This document shows, one piece after another, positions 1 to 6,680 of a stretch of DNA of 6,857 bases (position 1 is the first letter of the stretch; each line of letters starts with the position of its first letter). Location: assembly GCA_018894775.1 (NCBI GenBank), contig JAHIPG010000028.1, positions 1 to 6,857 of the forward strand, read 5' to 3'. The notes below the pieces were generated by a model. It was not told where the DNA came from. It made no database searches and was given only the letters and a program-made list of their open reading frames with translations. The translations under genes and the position numbers were made by a program. The DNA comes from Nanobdellota archaeon. GTDB lineage: Archaea > Nanobdellota > Nanobdellia > SCGC-AAA011-G17 > VGLX01.

Positions 1-1005
1 ACAAGAATATCTAACCTATGGGTGAAAAAAAATGGAAAAATATACCGGAATGCTGTAAGACATTACATAAAAAACCTGGACGAGATAGAATTTCCAGATA
101 GAGAAATAATATACAAATACAAAAAACAGGCAAACAACCCAATAAAACATTTCATAGCAACAAGAGGATGCCCCTACAAATGCACATACTGCTTCAACCA
201 CCAATACCATGACCTATACAAAGGAAAAGGTCCTGTAGTAAGGTACAGAAGCGTAGACAATCTGATAAGAGAAATAAAAGAAGTAATAAAAAAATATCCT
301 ACAAAATTCATATACTTTCAAGATGATACAATAATACTCGATAAGAAATGGATTAAAGAATTCTGCAGAAAATACAGGAAAGAAATCAACCTGCCATTCC
401 ACTGCCACATAAGAGCTAACCTGTTAACAGAAGGTGTAGCAAGAGTATTAAGCAGAGCAAAATGCTACTCAGTACATATTGCTATAGAGGCAGGAAACAA
501 AAGAATAAGGGATGAGATACTAAACAGGAGAATGACAAACGAAGACATAGTGAACGCATGCAAACTACTAAAAAAATACAAGATAAGATTCATGACACAA
601 AATATAATAGGCCTGCCTACAGAAACTCTGAAAGAAGCAATACAAACACTAAAAATGAATATGATGTGTAAGCCGACATACGCATGGGTATCAATCTTCC
701 AACCCTACCCTGGAACAAAATTGGGAGAATTTGCAAAAAAACAAAAACTCTTGACAGAAGACCCTGCTAAAATAGAAAAAAACTTCTTTGATAAATCAAT
801 ACTAACATCAAAAGATAAAGAAAAGATAGAACATCTACAAAAACTCTTTGCACTAACAGTGGACTATCCTGCCATATACAAAACAGGATTATTAAATATT
901 TTGATAAGAATGCCCCATAATAAATTAATCAAAAAACTTTATAAAAATGTGTACCAGACACATAGGAAAAGATCAGACTATAAATTATTTGGGTTAAAAC
1001 TATGA
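1..1005 (+). CDS. Radical SAM protein, probably B12-binding type, 5'-truncated by window edge
   Basis: The reading frame is already open at base 1 (T-R-I-S-N-L-W-V...), so the GTG at 22 is not a convincing start; the gene begins upstream. Of 334 visible residues, C57, C61 and C64 form the CX3CX2C motif (RGCPYKCTYC) that would bind the 4Fe-4S cluster and S-adenosylmethionine. Before it, NLWVKKNG and NLDEIEFPDR resemble the linker that joins an N-terminal cobalamin-binding domain to the radical SAM barrel in B12-binding radical SAM proteins; that N-terminal domain would lie outside the window. Further barrel motifs are FQDDTIILD, IAIEAGNKRIRDEIL, NIIGLPTET and PYPGTKLGEFA. Members of this family do methylations and other radical chemistry on lipids, sugars and cofactors; the substrate here cannot be read. 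The stop overlaps the next gene's start (ATGA), and the glycosyltransferase neighbours suggest a glycan or lipid substrate. Radical SAM assignment is firm; the cobalamin-binding part is inferred. Confidence 0.9.
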   Translation, partial: TRISNLWVKKNGKIYRNAVRHYIKNLDEIEFPDREIIYKYKKQANNPIKHFIATRGCPYKCTYCFNHQYHDLYKGKGPVVRYRSVDNLIREIKEVIKKYPTKFIYFQDDTIILDKKWIKEFCRKYRKEINLPFHCHIRANLLTEGVARVLSRAKCYSVHIAIEAGNKRIRDEILNRRMTNEDIVNACKLLKKYKIRFMTQNIIGLPTETLKEAIQTLKMNMMCKPTYAWVSIFQPYPGTKLGEFAKKQKLLTEDPAKIEKNFFDKSILTSKDKEKIEHLQKLFALTVDYPAIYKTGLLNILIRMPHNKLIKKLYKNVYQTHRKRSDYKLFGLKL

Positions 1006-1904
1006 TATCAATAATAATAACTGCATATAATGAACCTGAAACAATCGGTACAGCAATAGAATCCTTCCTGAAACAGAATATAAAACACAAATACGAGTTG
1101 ATAGTAAGCTGTCCAGACAAAGAGACAACAGAAGTAGTCAAGAAATACATGAAGAAAAATAAGAACATAAAACACTTCAAAGATCCAGGACAGGGAAAGA
1201 TGCTCGCCCTGAATATGCTCTTCAAAAAAGCAAAAGGCAAAATTCTCATACTCACAGACGGAGACGTATTCGTAAGCGAAAACTCTCTAAAAGCAATATT
1301 AAAATCATTTGAGGATCCAAATGTAGGATGCTTATCAGGCAGACCAGTATCCATAAACTCCAAAGACAATATGCTGGGCTACTGGAGCCATTTACTAACC
1401 GATGCAGGAGCACACAGAACAAGAATGGAAAAAGCAGCACAGAAACAATACTTCACCTGCTCAGGATACTTATTCGCATTCAGAAACAATGTAGTAAAAG
1501 AATTCCCAAGAGATATCCCAGAAGATGCATACATACCTTTCCTGTTCATGGAAGAAGGATACAAGATAACATATGTCCCAGAAGCAAAAGTATACGTTAA
1601 ATATCCAACAACCTTCAAAGAATGGGTAGAACAGAAAAGAAGAATAGCAAAAGCATACATAAACTACAAACAGATAAAAATCGATAACAAACCACTCCCT
1701 TTAATGAAATCATTCTCAAAAGAAGCAATAGAAGGTCCAATAAAAGCAATAAGATACCCAAAAAACTTCAAAGAAATGTTCTGGACACTAACACTGTTCG
1801 GAGCAAGACTCTACATGTGGCTAATCACATATTATGAAACTAAAATAGCAAACAAACAGCATACAGACGCATGGAAAGTCGTCAAAACAACAAAAAAGGT
1901 GTGA
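1002..1904 (+). CDS. Family 2 glycosyltransferase (GT-A fold)
   Basis: This 300-residue protein probably transfers a sugar from a nucleotide sugar to a lipid- or glycan-linked acceptor at the cytoplasmic membrane face. The start IIITAYNEPETI is the usual GT2 opening strand. The metal-binding DXD is D86-G87-D88 (LILTDGDVF), CSGYLFAFR lies at 153-161, the probable catalytic acidic pair is in PEDAY (173-177), and QKRR at 211-214 matches the Q/RXXRW-type motif of processive and related GT2 enzymes. The C-terminus (about 258-280) is hydrophobic and aromatic and may associate with the membrane. The ATG overlaps the stop of the radical SAM gene (ATGA). The TGA stop at 1902-1904 is in the same frame as the next gene. 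Codon choice is distinctive: 15 of 16 Phe codons are TTC and all 9 Arg codons are AGA, unlike the genes after 4225. Donor and acceptor are unknown. Confidence 0.9.
   Translation: MISIIITAYNEPETIGTAIESFLKQNIKHKYELIVSCPDKETTEVVKKYMKKNKNIKHFKDPGQGKMLALNMLFKKAKGKILILTDGDVFVSENSLKAILKSFEDPNVGCLSGRPVSINSKDNMLGYWSHLLTDAGAHRTRMEKAAQKQYFTCSGYLFAFRNNVVKEFPRDIPEDAYIPFLFMEEGYKITYVPEAKVYVKYPTTFKEWVEQKRRIAKAYINYKQIKIDNKPLPLMKSFSKEAIEGPIKAIRYPKNFKEMFWTLTLFGARLYMWLITYYETKIANKQHTDAWKVVKTTKKV
1896..1901 (+). promoter_or_regulatory. Shine-Dalgarno-like AAGGTG ahead of a noncanonical start
   Basis: AAGGTG sits inside the last codons of the GT2 gene and can pair with the CACC of the 16S rRNA 3' end. It lies 6 bases before the ATC at 1908, a normal ribosome-binding distance, whereas the TTG at 2007 has no G-rich stretch upstream. 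This favours initiation at or near 1908 for the deoxyhypusine-synthase-like gene. The same bases also encode Lys-Val of the upstream protein, so the match could be chance. Confidence 0.4.
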
Positions 1905-1907
1905 ACA

Positions 1908-2795
1908 ATCGTAGACTTCAATAAAATAAAAACTGTCTCAATAAAAAACAGGAAAAATAAGGTAAATATAAAAGATTTTCCTAATCTGAAAGACAAAATA
2001 AAACTATTGAGAAACAAGAATCTCAAAAAACTTTCTGAAAAAGTAATAGAAGCTTACGAGAATGATAAACCAGTAATCCTAATGATGGGTGCCCATGTCA
2101 TAAAGACCGGAATGAGCCCATACATAGTCGACCTCATGGATAAAGGTGTGATAAAACACGTGGCTATGAACGGAGCAGGATCAATACACGATTTTGAGCT
2201 ATCTTTGATTGGAGAAACATCAGAAGATGTGCAAACAAATTTAGAAGATGGAACATTTGGAATGTCACACGAAACAGGACAAATGATGAATGACGCATTG
2301 AAAACAAGTAAAGTTGGTTATGGAAAAAGAATAGGTGAACTCATCAGCAAATTCAGAATGAAATATAAAAATTACAGCATATTGAATAAAGGTTACGAGA
2401 AAAACATCCCTGTTACAATACATGTAGCAATCGGAACAGACATAATACACCAACACCCTTACTGCGACGGAGCAGCGATAGGCAGAACATCATATGAAGA
2501 CTTCAAAATATTCACAGACTCAGTAAGCAAATTAGAAGGCGGCGTAATCATAAATTTAGGTTCAGCAGTCATATTACCAGAAGTATTCCTAAAAGCACTG
2601 ACAATAGCAAGAAACCTTGGCTATAAAGTAGAAAAATTCACAACAGCCAATCTGGATATGATAGACCATTACAGGCCAAGATGCAACGTAGTACAAAGAC
2701 CTACCTCGCAAGGAGGACAAGGATACTTCATCAAAGGCAAACATGAAAGAACAGTACCAACATTATACCATCTAATAAAAAAGGGAATAAAATGA
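1908..2795 (+). CDS. Deoxyhypusine-synthase-like protein, noncanonical or damaged start
   Basis: The fold resembles deoxyhypusine synthase (DHS), the NAD-dependent enzyme that acts on eIF5A/aIF5A, but this looks like a divergent paralogue found with surface-sugar genes, and its reaction is unknown. Numbered from ATC 1908 (295 residues), PVILMMGAHVIKTGMSP (55-71) followed by VAMNGAGSIHDFELSLIGET (85-104) parallels the DHS stretch holding TTAGGVEEDLIK. HVAIGTDIIHQHP is at 172-184, GGVIINLGSAVILPE (211-225) parallels the DHS GGG-V-K-H region, and RPTSQGGQGYF is at 264-274, where DHS carries its WGK catalytic lysine motif; no WGK is present. Start: the frame is open from the preceding TGA (1902-1904), and the stretch 1908-2006 reads as real protein (VDFNKIKTVSIKNRKNKVN), which I recall as conserved in relatives. 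No ATG, GTG or TTG begins it; ATC at 1908 has a good ribosome-binding site. The first standard start is TTG 2007, which would drop 33 residues. A one-base insertion near 1904 in a former GTG start is the alternative. The stop overlaps the next start (ATGA). Confidence 0.8.
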   Translation: MVDFNKIKTVSIKNRKNKVNIKDFPNLKDKIKLLRNKNLKKLSEKVIEAYENDKPVILMMGAHVIKTGMSPYIVDLMDKGVIKHVAMNGAGSIHDFELSLIGETSEDVQTNLEDGTFGMSHETGQMMNDALKTSKVGYGKRIGELISKFRMKYKNYSILNKGYEKNIPVTIHVAIGTDIIHQHPYCDGAAIGRTSYEDFKIFTDSVSKLEGGVIINLGSAVILPEVFLKALTIARNLGYKVEKFTTANLDMIDHYRPRCNVVQRPTSQGGQGYFIKGKHERTVPTLYHLIKKGIK

Positions 2796-3268
2796 ATCCT
2801 AAAATAAAAAAGAAAAAAGAACTGACAAAGATAATTGAAGACCTGAAAAAACAAGGAAATACTATTGTAACAACGAATGGAACATTTGACTTAATGCATT
2901 ATGGTCATGTAAAACTGCTTGAGTTTGCCAAACAGCAAGGAGATATTCTTGTAATTGGTATGAACTCAGACAAATCAGTAAAAAAATACAAAGGAAAAGA
3001 TAGGCCTATAATCAAAGATAAATATAGATCAGAAATTATGGCATCAATAGAATATGTGGATTACGTTATGATATACGACGATCCGGATTGCCTAAAATTC
3101 GTAGAATCAATAAAACCAAATGTACATGTAAACGCGTCAACATACGGATACAATTGCATAGAAAGACCAATAGTAGAAAAATACGGTGGAAAGATAGAAC
3201 TTTTTAACATAATCAAAGGACACTCAACAACTGATATAATAAAAAAAATAAAGGGATTAAAAAAATGA
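2792..3268 (+). CDS. HldE-C/RfaE2-type cytidylyltransferase-like sugar nucleotidyltransferase
   Basis: This 158-residue single-domain protein probably joins a nucleotide (ATP, as in ADP-heptose synthesis) to a sugar 1-phosphate such as D-glycero-beta-D-manno-heptose 1-phosphate. NGTFDLMHYGH at 29-39 contains the HXGH signature of the nucleotidyltransferase superfamily. MNSDKSVKKYKGKDRPI (57-73) and GHSTTDIIKKI (143-153, the STT motif) match the RfaE2/HldE C-terminal domain. Where typical RfaE2 has a KGGDY-like segment, this one has VNASTYGYNCIERP (112-125), a variant that may mark a subfamily with another substrate. It overlaps the DHS-like gene by ATGA upstream and the kinase by ATGA downstream, so the three are probably translated together. 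AAGGGA at 2781-2786, 5 bases before the ATG, is a fair ribosome-binding site. Alternatives are an ethanolamine-phosphate- or glycerol-3-phosphate-type cytidylyltransferase, but the adjacent RfaE1-type kinase favours the heptose route. Confidence 0.85.
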   Translation: MNPKIKKKKELTKIIEDLKKQGNTIVTTNGTFDLMHYGHVKLLEFAKQQGDILVIGMNSDKSVKKYKGKDRPIIKDKYRSEIMASIEYVDYVMIYDDPDCLKFVESIKPNVHVNASTYGYNCIERPIVEKYGGKIELFNIIKGHSTTDIIKKIKGLKK

Positions 3269-4224
3269 GCCTAAAAAAAATACTGGATGAATTCCCAAAG
3301 AAGAAGATCATGGTAATCGGAGATGTAATGCTGGACAAATATACGCATTGTAAAGTCAGAAGGATAAGCCCTGAAGCACCAATACAAGTAGGAGAAGTAC
3401 AGAAAGAGACTTACGTACCAGGAGGGGCAGGAAACTCTGTGAATAACATAGCATCTCTATCTGCCGAATCTTATATATTTGGAGTAATAGGTGATGATTA
3501 TTTTGGAGACCTATTAAAAAAACATCTCAAAAAAAGAAAAATAAAAATAGACGGCTTGATAGAAGAAAAAGACAGGCCAACGACACTGAAACAAAGGGTT
3601 GTAGCATATGGACAGCAACTGTTAAGACTTGACTACGAAACCAGGGAGGATATATCAAAAAATACAGAGTCTGAAATTTTGAAACAGATAACAAAAAAAA
3701 TTGAGGGTATAGATGGAATAATAATCTCAGATTATGCAAAAGGGCTCATAACAAGAAATATTATAAAAAAAACAATAGCTTTAGCAAAACCACATGATAT
3801 CCCTGTAGTGATTGATACAAGACCCCAGCATAAGACATATTACAAGAACGCGACAATCATAACACCTAATGAAACAGAAGCAAGAGCAATGGCCAAACTT
3901 GAAAAAGCACCGATAGAAAGAGTAGGAGAAAAATTGCTAAAAGAACTGAATTCTACCATTTTGATAACAAGAGGAGAAAAAGGAATGGCCCTCTTCAAAA
4001 AAGATGGAACAATCAAACATTTTCCTACCCTGGCACAAGAAGTATACGATGTTAGTGGTGCAGGAGATACAGCAACAGCCACATTAACACTGGCATTAGC
4101 TTCAGGATCAACACTTGATGAGGCTGTGGAACTTGCAAATATTGCTTCTGGAATAGTTGTTGGGAAACTAGGAACATCAACCACAAATATAAAAGAAATA
4201 AAAACTGTTATAAATAAAAAATAA
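3265..4224 (+). CDS. HldE-N/RfaE1-type PfkB family sugar kinase (heptose 7-phosphate kinase)
   Basis: This cytoplasmic 319-residue kinase probably phosphorylates the C1 hydroxyl of D-glycero-D-manno-heptose 7-phosphate using ATP, the step before the phosphatase and the neighbouring nucleotidyltransferase. Ribokinase/PfkB motifs run in order: GDVMLD (19-24), RISPEAP (33-39, characteristic of RfaE1/HldE), GGAGN (53-57), GVIGDD (73-78), TTLKQR (106-111), SDYAKG (155-160), DTRPQHK (184-190), TPNETEA (200-206), ITRGEKGM (234-241) and DVSGAGDT (262-269), where D268 is the expected catalytic base. Length fits the kinase half of E. coli HldE. In E. coli kinase and nucleotidyltransferase are fused in the order kinase-transferase; here they are separate genes in the reverse order with an ATGA overlap, so this is not a broken fusion. 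AAGGGA at 3251-3256 precedes the ATG. The gene ends the A-rich half of the window. Confidence 0.88.
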   Translation: MSLKKILDEFPKKKIMVIGDVMLDKYTHCKVRRISPEAPIQVGEVQKETYVPGGAGNSVNNIASLSAESYIFGVIGDDYFGDLLKKHLKKRKIKIDGLIEEKDRPTTLKQRVVAYGQQLLRLDYETREDISKNTESEILKQITKKIEGIDGIIISDYAKGLITRNIIKKTIALAKPHDIPVVIDTRPQHKTYYKNATIITPNETEARAMAKLEKAPIERVGEKLLKELNSTILITRGEKGMALFKKDGTIKHFPTLAQEVYDVSGAGDTATATLTLALASGSTLDEAVELANIASGIVVGKLGTSTTNIKEIKTVINKK

Positions 4225-4227
4225 TCA

Positions 4228-4232
4228 AAGGT
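4228..4232 (+). promoter_or_regulatory. Ribosome-binding site AAGGT for the GT-C gene
   Basis: AAGGT lies in the 15-base gap between the kinase stop (4222-4224) and the ATG at 4240, with 7 bases of spacing. It supports ATG 4240 as the start. Apart from the damaged 1904/1908 junction, this is the only gene pair in the window that does not overlap, and it coincides with the codon-usage change. Confidence 0.55.
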
Positions 4233-4239
4233 AAATTAA

Positions 4240-6012
4240 ATGGAAGAAGAAATTAATTTTTCAAAGAAAAGCATATTTAATCAATTAAAGAAAAATAAAC
4301 TTCTAATCGGCTTTTTAATAACAGTGCTGATATTAGGGCTTTATTTAAGATTTGATGACTATGCTGCTGAGGGCTATTGTTCTGATGATATGAATACAAT
4401 ACCTGCAGCAGTTTTTGCTTATTACCCTCATGATTACTTTCCAGGGTTGGTTAGCACAGAGCCTCCTTTAGGCAATTATATTATAGGGTTGGGTTGTATG
4501 GCTTCTGGAGAAGATTTTTCCGGAGTTTCTAATGTTAAACCTTTATTTTTTCCAGATAGATCAGCATACATTGGAAAAGCTATGAAAAACGCGGAAAACT
4601 ATTGCTGGGCTCCAGTTTATATTTTTGGTATACTTTTCATTTTAGGTATAATCATATTCGCATTTTCATTTTTCCCAGATATTTATTCAGCAACATACTT
4701 CATTACTTTCTTTATATTTTTTACAGCTATTATCCAAGCTAGCAGAACATTAAAAGTAGACATTATTCTTTTCACATTTGTAATATTCTCACTGATTTTT
4801 TTATGGAAAGGTTATAAAACTAATAAAGGTCTATTTAAAGAAAAAATATATTTCTTGATAGCATTCGCTTTTTTAGGTTTGTCCAGTGCAACAAAATTTC
4901 CTATGGGTGCTCTTATAGTGTTCTCATTTTTACTTATATTAGAAAAATACTATAGAGAACTTTTATATTTTTTACAAAAAGGTTTTGAAAAAATTGATAT
5001 ACACATATTTAAAAATAAATTCGATAAATCTACAATAAATCCTCAAAGTTTGTTAATAAATATGGTTATAGCTATAAGCTCATCAAGTTTTTTCCTGATG
5101 TTATTTTTTAATTTTAGCCTTAAGAATTTATTTGATACTTATCATTATATGACTTCACTTAACTGGGCAGGAGTCCAAGCGTTAGGTTTCTCATTACCTA
5201 ACTTTTTTCAATGGTTAGGGGAGTTTTTAGCACAATTAAATATATTTGACATCTTCATCTTCATTTTTTCAATATTCATTTTTATTAAAATAATTTTTAA
5301 GAAACCTAAAACAAAACAAGAAAAATTTGCACTCTATTTAATATTCCTATGTATATTGCTGGTAACTATTTTTAAATCAGGAATAATGGTGCACCTAGTC
5401 CATACAATACCATTCATGTTCGGTTTTTTTATACTAATGAGCTTGACTTTTTCAGACAAAAAATATTCCATATTTAACACTTTTAAAATAAAGAAAAAAT
5501 ATTTCTTAGTATTCATAATGGTGTATTCTTTAGTTTCTTTTTTAACTCTTTACTTTGCACCTTTCCATCATGCAGAAAGAAATCCTCTTGTTTGCTCATT
5601 AACAAACATTGACTCCTGCAAAATCACTTTTCAAGGAAATTTAGACAAACCTACTTCAGCATACTTTGAATCAATATTGAATGAAGATGAAACCTTTCTT
5701 CCAACAGGAATTTCCAATTTTTATATACGTCATAATGATGACATCCTATGGTGGATGTTTTATTCAAGCTTCCAGAAGCAAACAGGTAAAGAACCTAGAT
5801 TACAAGATTATTTAAAATATTATGAGCCTGAAGGTCGTAGAGTTAGATATATATATGCAGATACACTTTTAGAAACAAATCCAGATAGTTTAACAGGTAT
5901 TCATGCTGATTTATATATCTTGAAAAAGAATTATAAACCTAATCATGTTATAAAAATCTATAATAGAGATGCAGCTTATATATATGATTTAGAAAACTTA
6001 ATAAAAAAATGA
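4240..6012 (+). CDS. Polytopic GT-C membrane glycosyltransferase, ArnT/PMT-like (GT39)
   Basis: This 590-residue integral membrane protein probably uses a polyprenyl-phosphate-linked sugar to glycosylate a lipid, glycan or protein on the outer membrane face. After a cytoplasmic N-terminus, the first membrane helix is at about 21-37. The following outside loop contains D49-D50 (YCSDDMNTIPAA), in the place of the catalytic acidic residues of GT-C enzymes, and then STEPPLGNYIIGL (72-84), the P-P-L element seen in PMT/ArnT proteins. More hydrophobic helices are near 126-143, 150-166, 173-189, 203-235, 271-291, 335-353, 363-378, 385-403 and 421-440. ASRTLKVDIILF (167-178) and GLSSATKFPMGALI (213-226) fit the GT39 pattern. 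The last 150 residues (441-590) are soluble and contain two Cys (452, 460) that could pair. It follows the kinase by 15 bases and its stop overlaps the next gene (ATGA). Its first 10 Phe codons are all TTT, unlike the upstream genes. The exact sugar is unknown. Confidence 0.83.
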   Translation: MEEEINFSKKSIFNQLKKNKLLIGFLITVLILGLYLRFDDYAAEGYCSDDMNTIPAAVFAYYPHDYFPGLVSTEPPLGNYIIGLGCMASGEDFSGVSNVKPLFFPDRSAYIGKAMKNAENYCWAPVYIFGILFILGIIIFAFSFFPDIYSATYFITFFIFFTAIIQASRTLKVDIILFTFVIFSLIFLWKGYKTNKGLFKEKIYFLIAFAFLGLSSATKFPMGALIVFSFLLILEKYYRELLYFLQKGFEKIDIHIFKNKFDKSTINPQSLLINMVIAISSSSFFLMLFFNFSLKNLFDTYHYMTSLNWAGVQALGFSLPNFFQWLGEFLAQLNIFDIFIFIFSIFIFIKIIFKKPKTKQEKFALYLIFLCILLVTIFKSGIMVHLVHTIPFMFGFFILMSLTFSDKKYSIFNTFKIKKKYFLVFIMVYSLVSFLTLYFAPFHHAERNPLVCSLTNIDSCKITFQGNLDKPTSAYFESILNEDETFLPTGISNFYIRHNDDILWWMFYSSFQKQTGKEPRLQDYLKYYEPEGRRVRYIYADTLLETNPDSLTGIHADLYILKKNYKPNHVIKIYNRDAAYIYDLENLIKK

Positions 6013-6680
6013 AACAAAACATAATTGCAATATTACCTGCATACAACCAAGAAAAAAATATGGCTCAAATAATTGAACAAGTAAAGAAACATGTTTCTCA
6101 AATAATTGTAGTGGCTGATGGTTCTATTGATAAGACTGCAGAAGTTGCAGCTGAATCTGGTGCAATAGTTCCGGAACATACTCTTAAAAGAGGCAAAGGA
6201 AATGCAGTTATAAGGGGAATAGAAACCAGTAAATCTCTTAATCCTGACATTATTGTTTTAATGGACTCTGATGGGCAACATAATTCTGAAGAGATCCCTA
6301 AATTATTGAAACCTATAATCGAAAACGAGGCAGATATGGTTTTAGGCTCGAGACTTTTAGGAATTTTAAAAACTTCCAATATTAACAAGATAGGAAATCA
6401 CTTACTCAACTCACTTCATTTTCTCTTAACATTTAAATGGGTAACAGATGCTGAATCCGGCTTCAGGGTTTTTAAAGCAAAAAAGCTATACGAATTAAAC
6501 TTAATAGCACCAAGATATGAAATAGAGAGTGATACTTTGTTAGAGGCAATAGATAAAAAACTAAGAATAAAGGAAGTTCCAATATCAATTGTAAAAGAAG
6601 AAAAAGGTATAACACTTCTAGACGGTCTTAAAATAGGAAAATTTATTATAGCCAAAAGGATAAAATTATTTCTAAAATGA
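6009..6680 (+). CDS. DPM1-like family 2 glycosyltransferase (polyprenyl-phosphate sugar synthase)
   Basis: This 223-residue soluble GT2 enzyme resembles dolichol-phosphate mannose/glucose synthases, which load a sugar from a nucleotide donor onto a polyprenyl phosphate at the inner membrane face. Motifs: LPAYNQEKNM (9-18), VVADGSIDKTAEVA (34-47), RGKGNAVIRGI (61-71), the metal-binding DSDGQH (86-91), LGSRL (112-116), DAESGFRVF (147-155) and YEIESDTLLEA (170-180). The usual DDGS is ADGS here (A36), a substitution at a nucleotide-contact position. No membrane anchor helix is present, so it belongs to the short soluble DPM1 type. It overlaps the GT-C gene by ATGA, which makes it the natural supplier of the lipid-linked donor used by that enzyme. 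No clear Shine-Dalgarno precedes it, so translation probably depends on coupling. It shares the T-ending codon preference of the gene before it (5 of 6 Phe codons TTT). Confidence 0.88.
   Translation: MKQNIIAILPAYNQEKNMAQIIEQVKKHVSQIIVVADGSIDKTAEVAAESGAIVPEHTLKRGKGNAVIRGIETSKSLNPDIIVLMDSDGQHNSEEIPKLLKPIIENEADMVLGSRLLGILKTSNINKIGNHLLNSLHFLLTFKWVTDAESGFRVFKAKKLYELNLIAPRYEIESDTLLEAIDKKLRIKEVPISIVKEEKGITLLDGLKIGKFIIAKRIKLFLK

Noticed and set aside
22..24. GTG at 22 as the start of the first radical SAM gene
   Set aside because: The frame is open to base 1 and the residues before it (TRISNLW) continue a typical B12-binding radical SAM linker, so the gene is cut by the window edge.
929..1660. Open frames on the minus strand and in another plus frame across the GT2 gene (929-1369 minus, 1379-1660 minus, 1328-1600 plus)
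   Set aside because: They lie wholly over genes with clear family motifs, have low-complexity or unrecognisable products and no ribosome-binding sites.
2007..2009. TTG 2007 as the real start of the DHS-like gene
   Set aside because: It has no Shine-Dalgarno, would leave an unexplained gap of about 100 bases in a gene run with overlapping ends, and discards an in-frame stretch that looks coding. Kept only as the fallback start.
3241..3248. Run of eight A as a phase-variation or frameshift site near the end of the RfaE2-like gene
   Set aside because: A-runs are common in sequence this A-rich, the gene is intact, and only the Lys-rich tail would be affected.
3840..4184. Minus-strand 114-residue open frame opposite the kinase
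   Set aside because: Antisense shadow of the conserved PfkB C-terminal region; its Ser/Ala/Val-rich product has no recognisable motif.
2792..4224. A bifunctional HldE split by a frameshift
   Set aside because: The domain order is the reverse of fused HldE and both genes have complete ends, with their own start codons and ribosome-binding sites.
1003..6680. Genome-wide recoding of TGA as a sense codon
   Set aside because: TGA ends most genes here at sensible family lengths in ATGA overlaps, and another stop follows within a few codons in all but the 1902 case.
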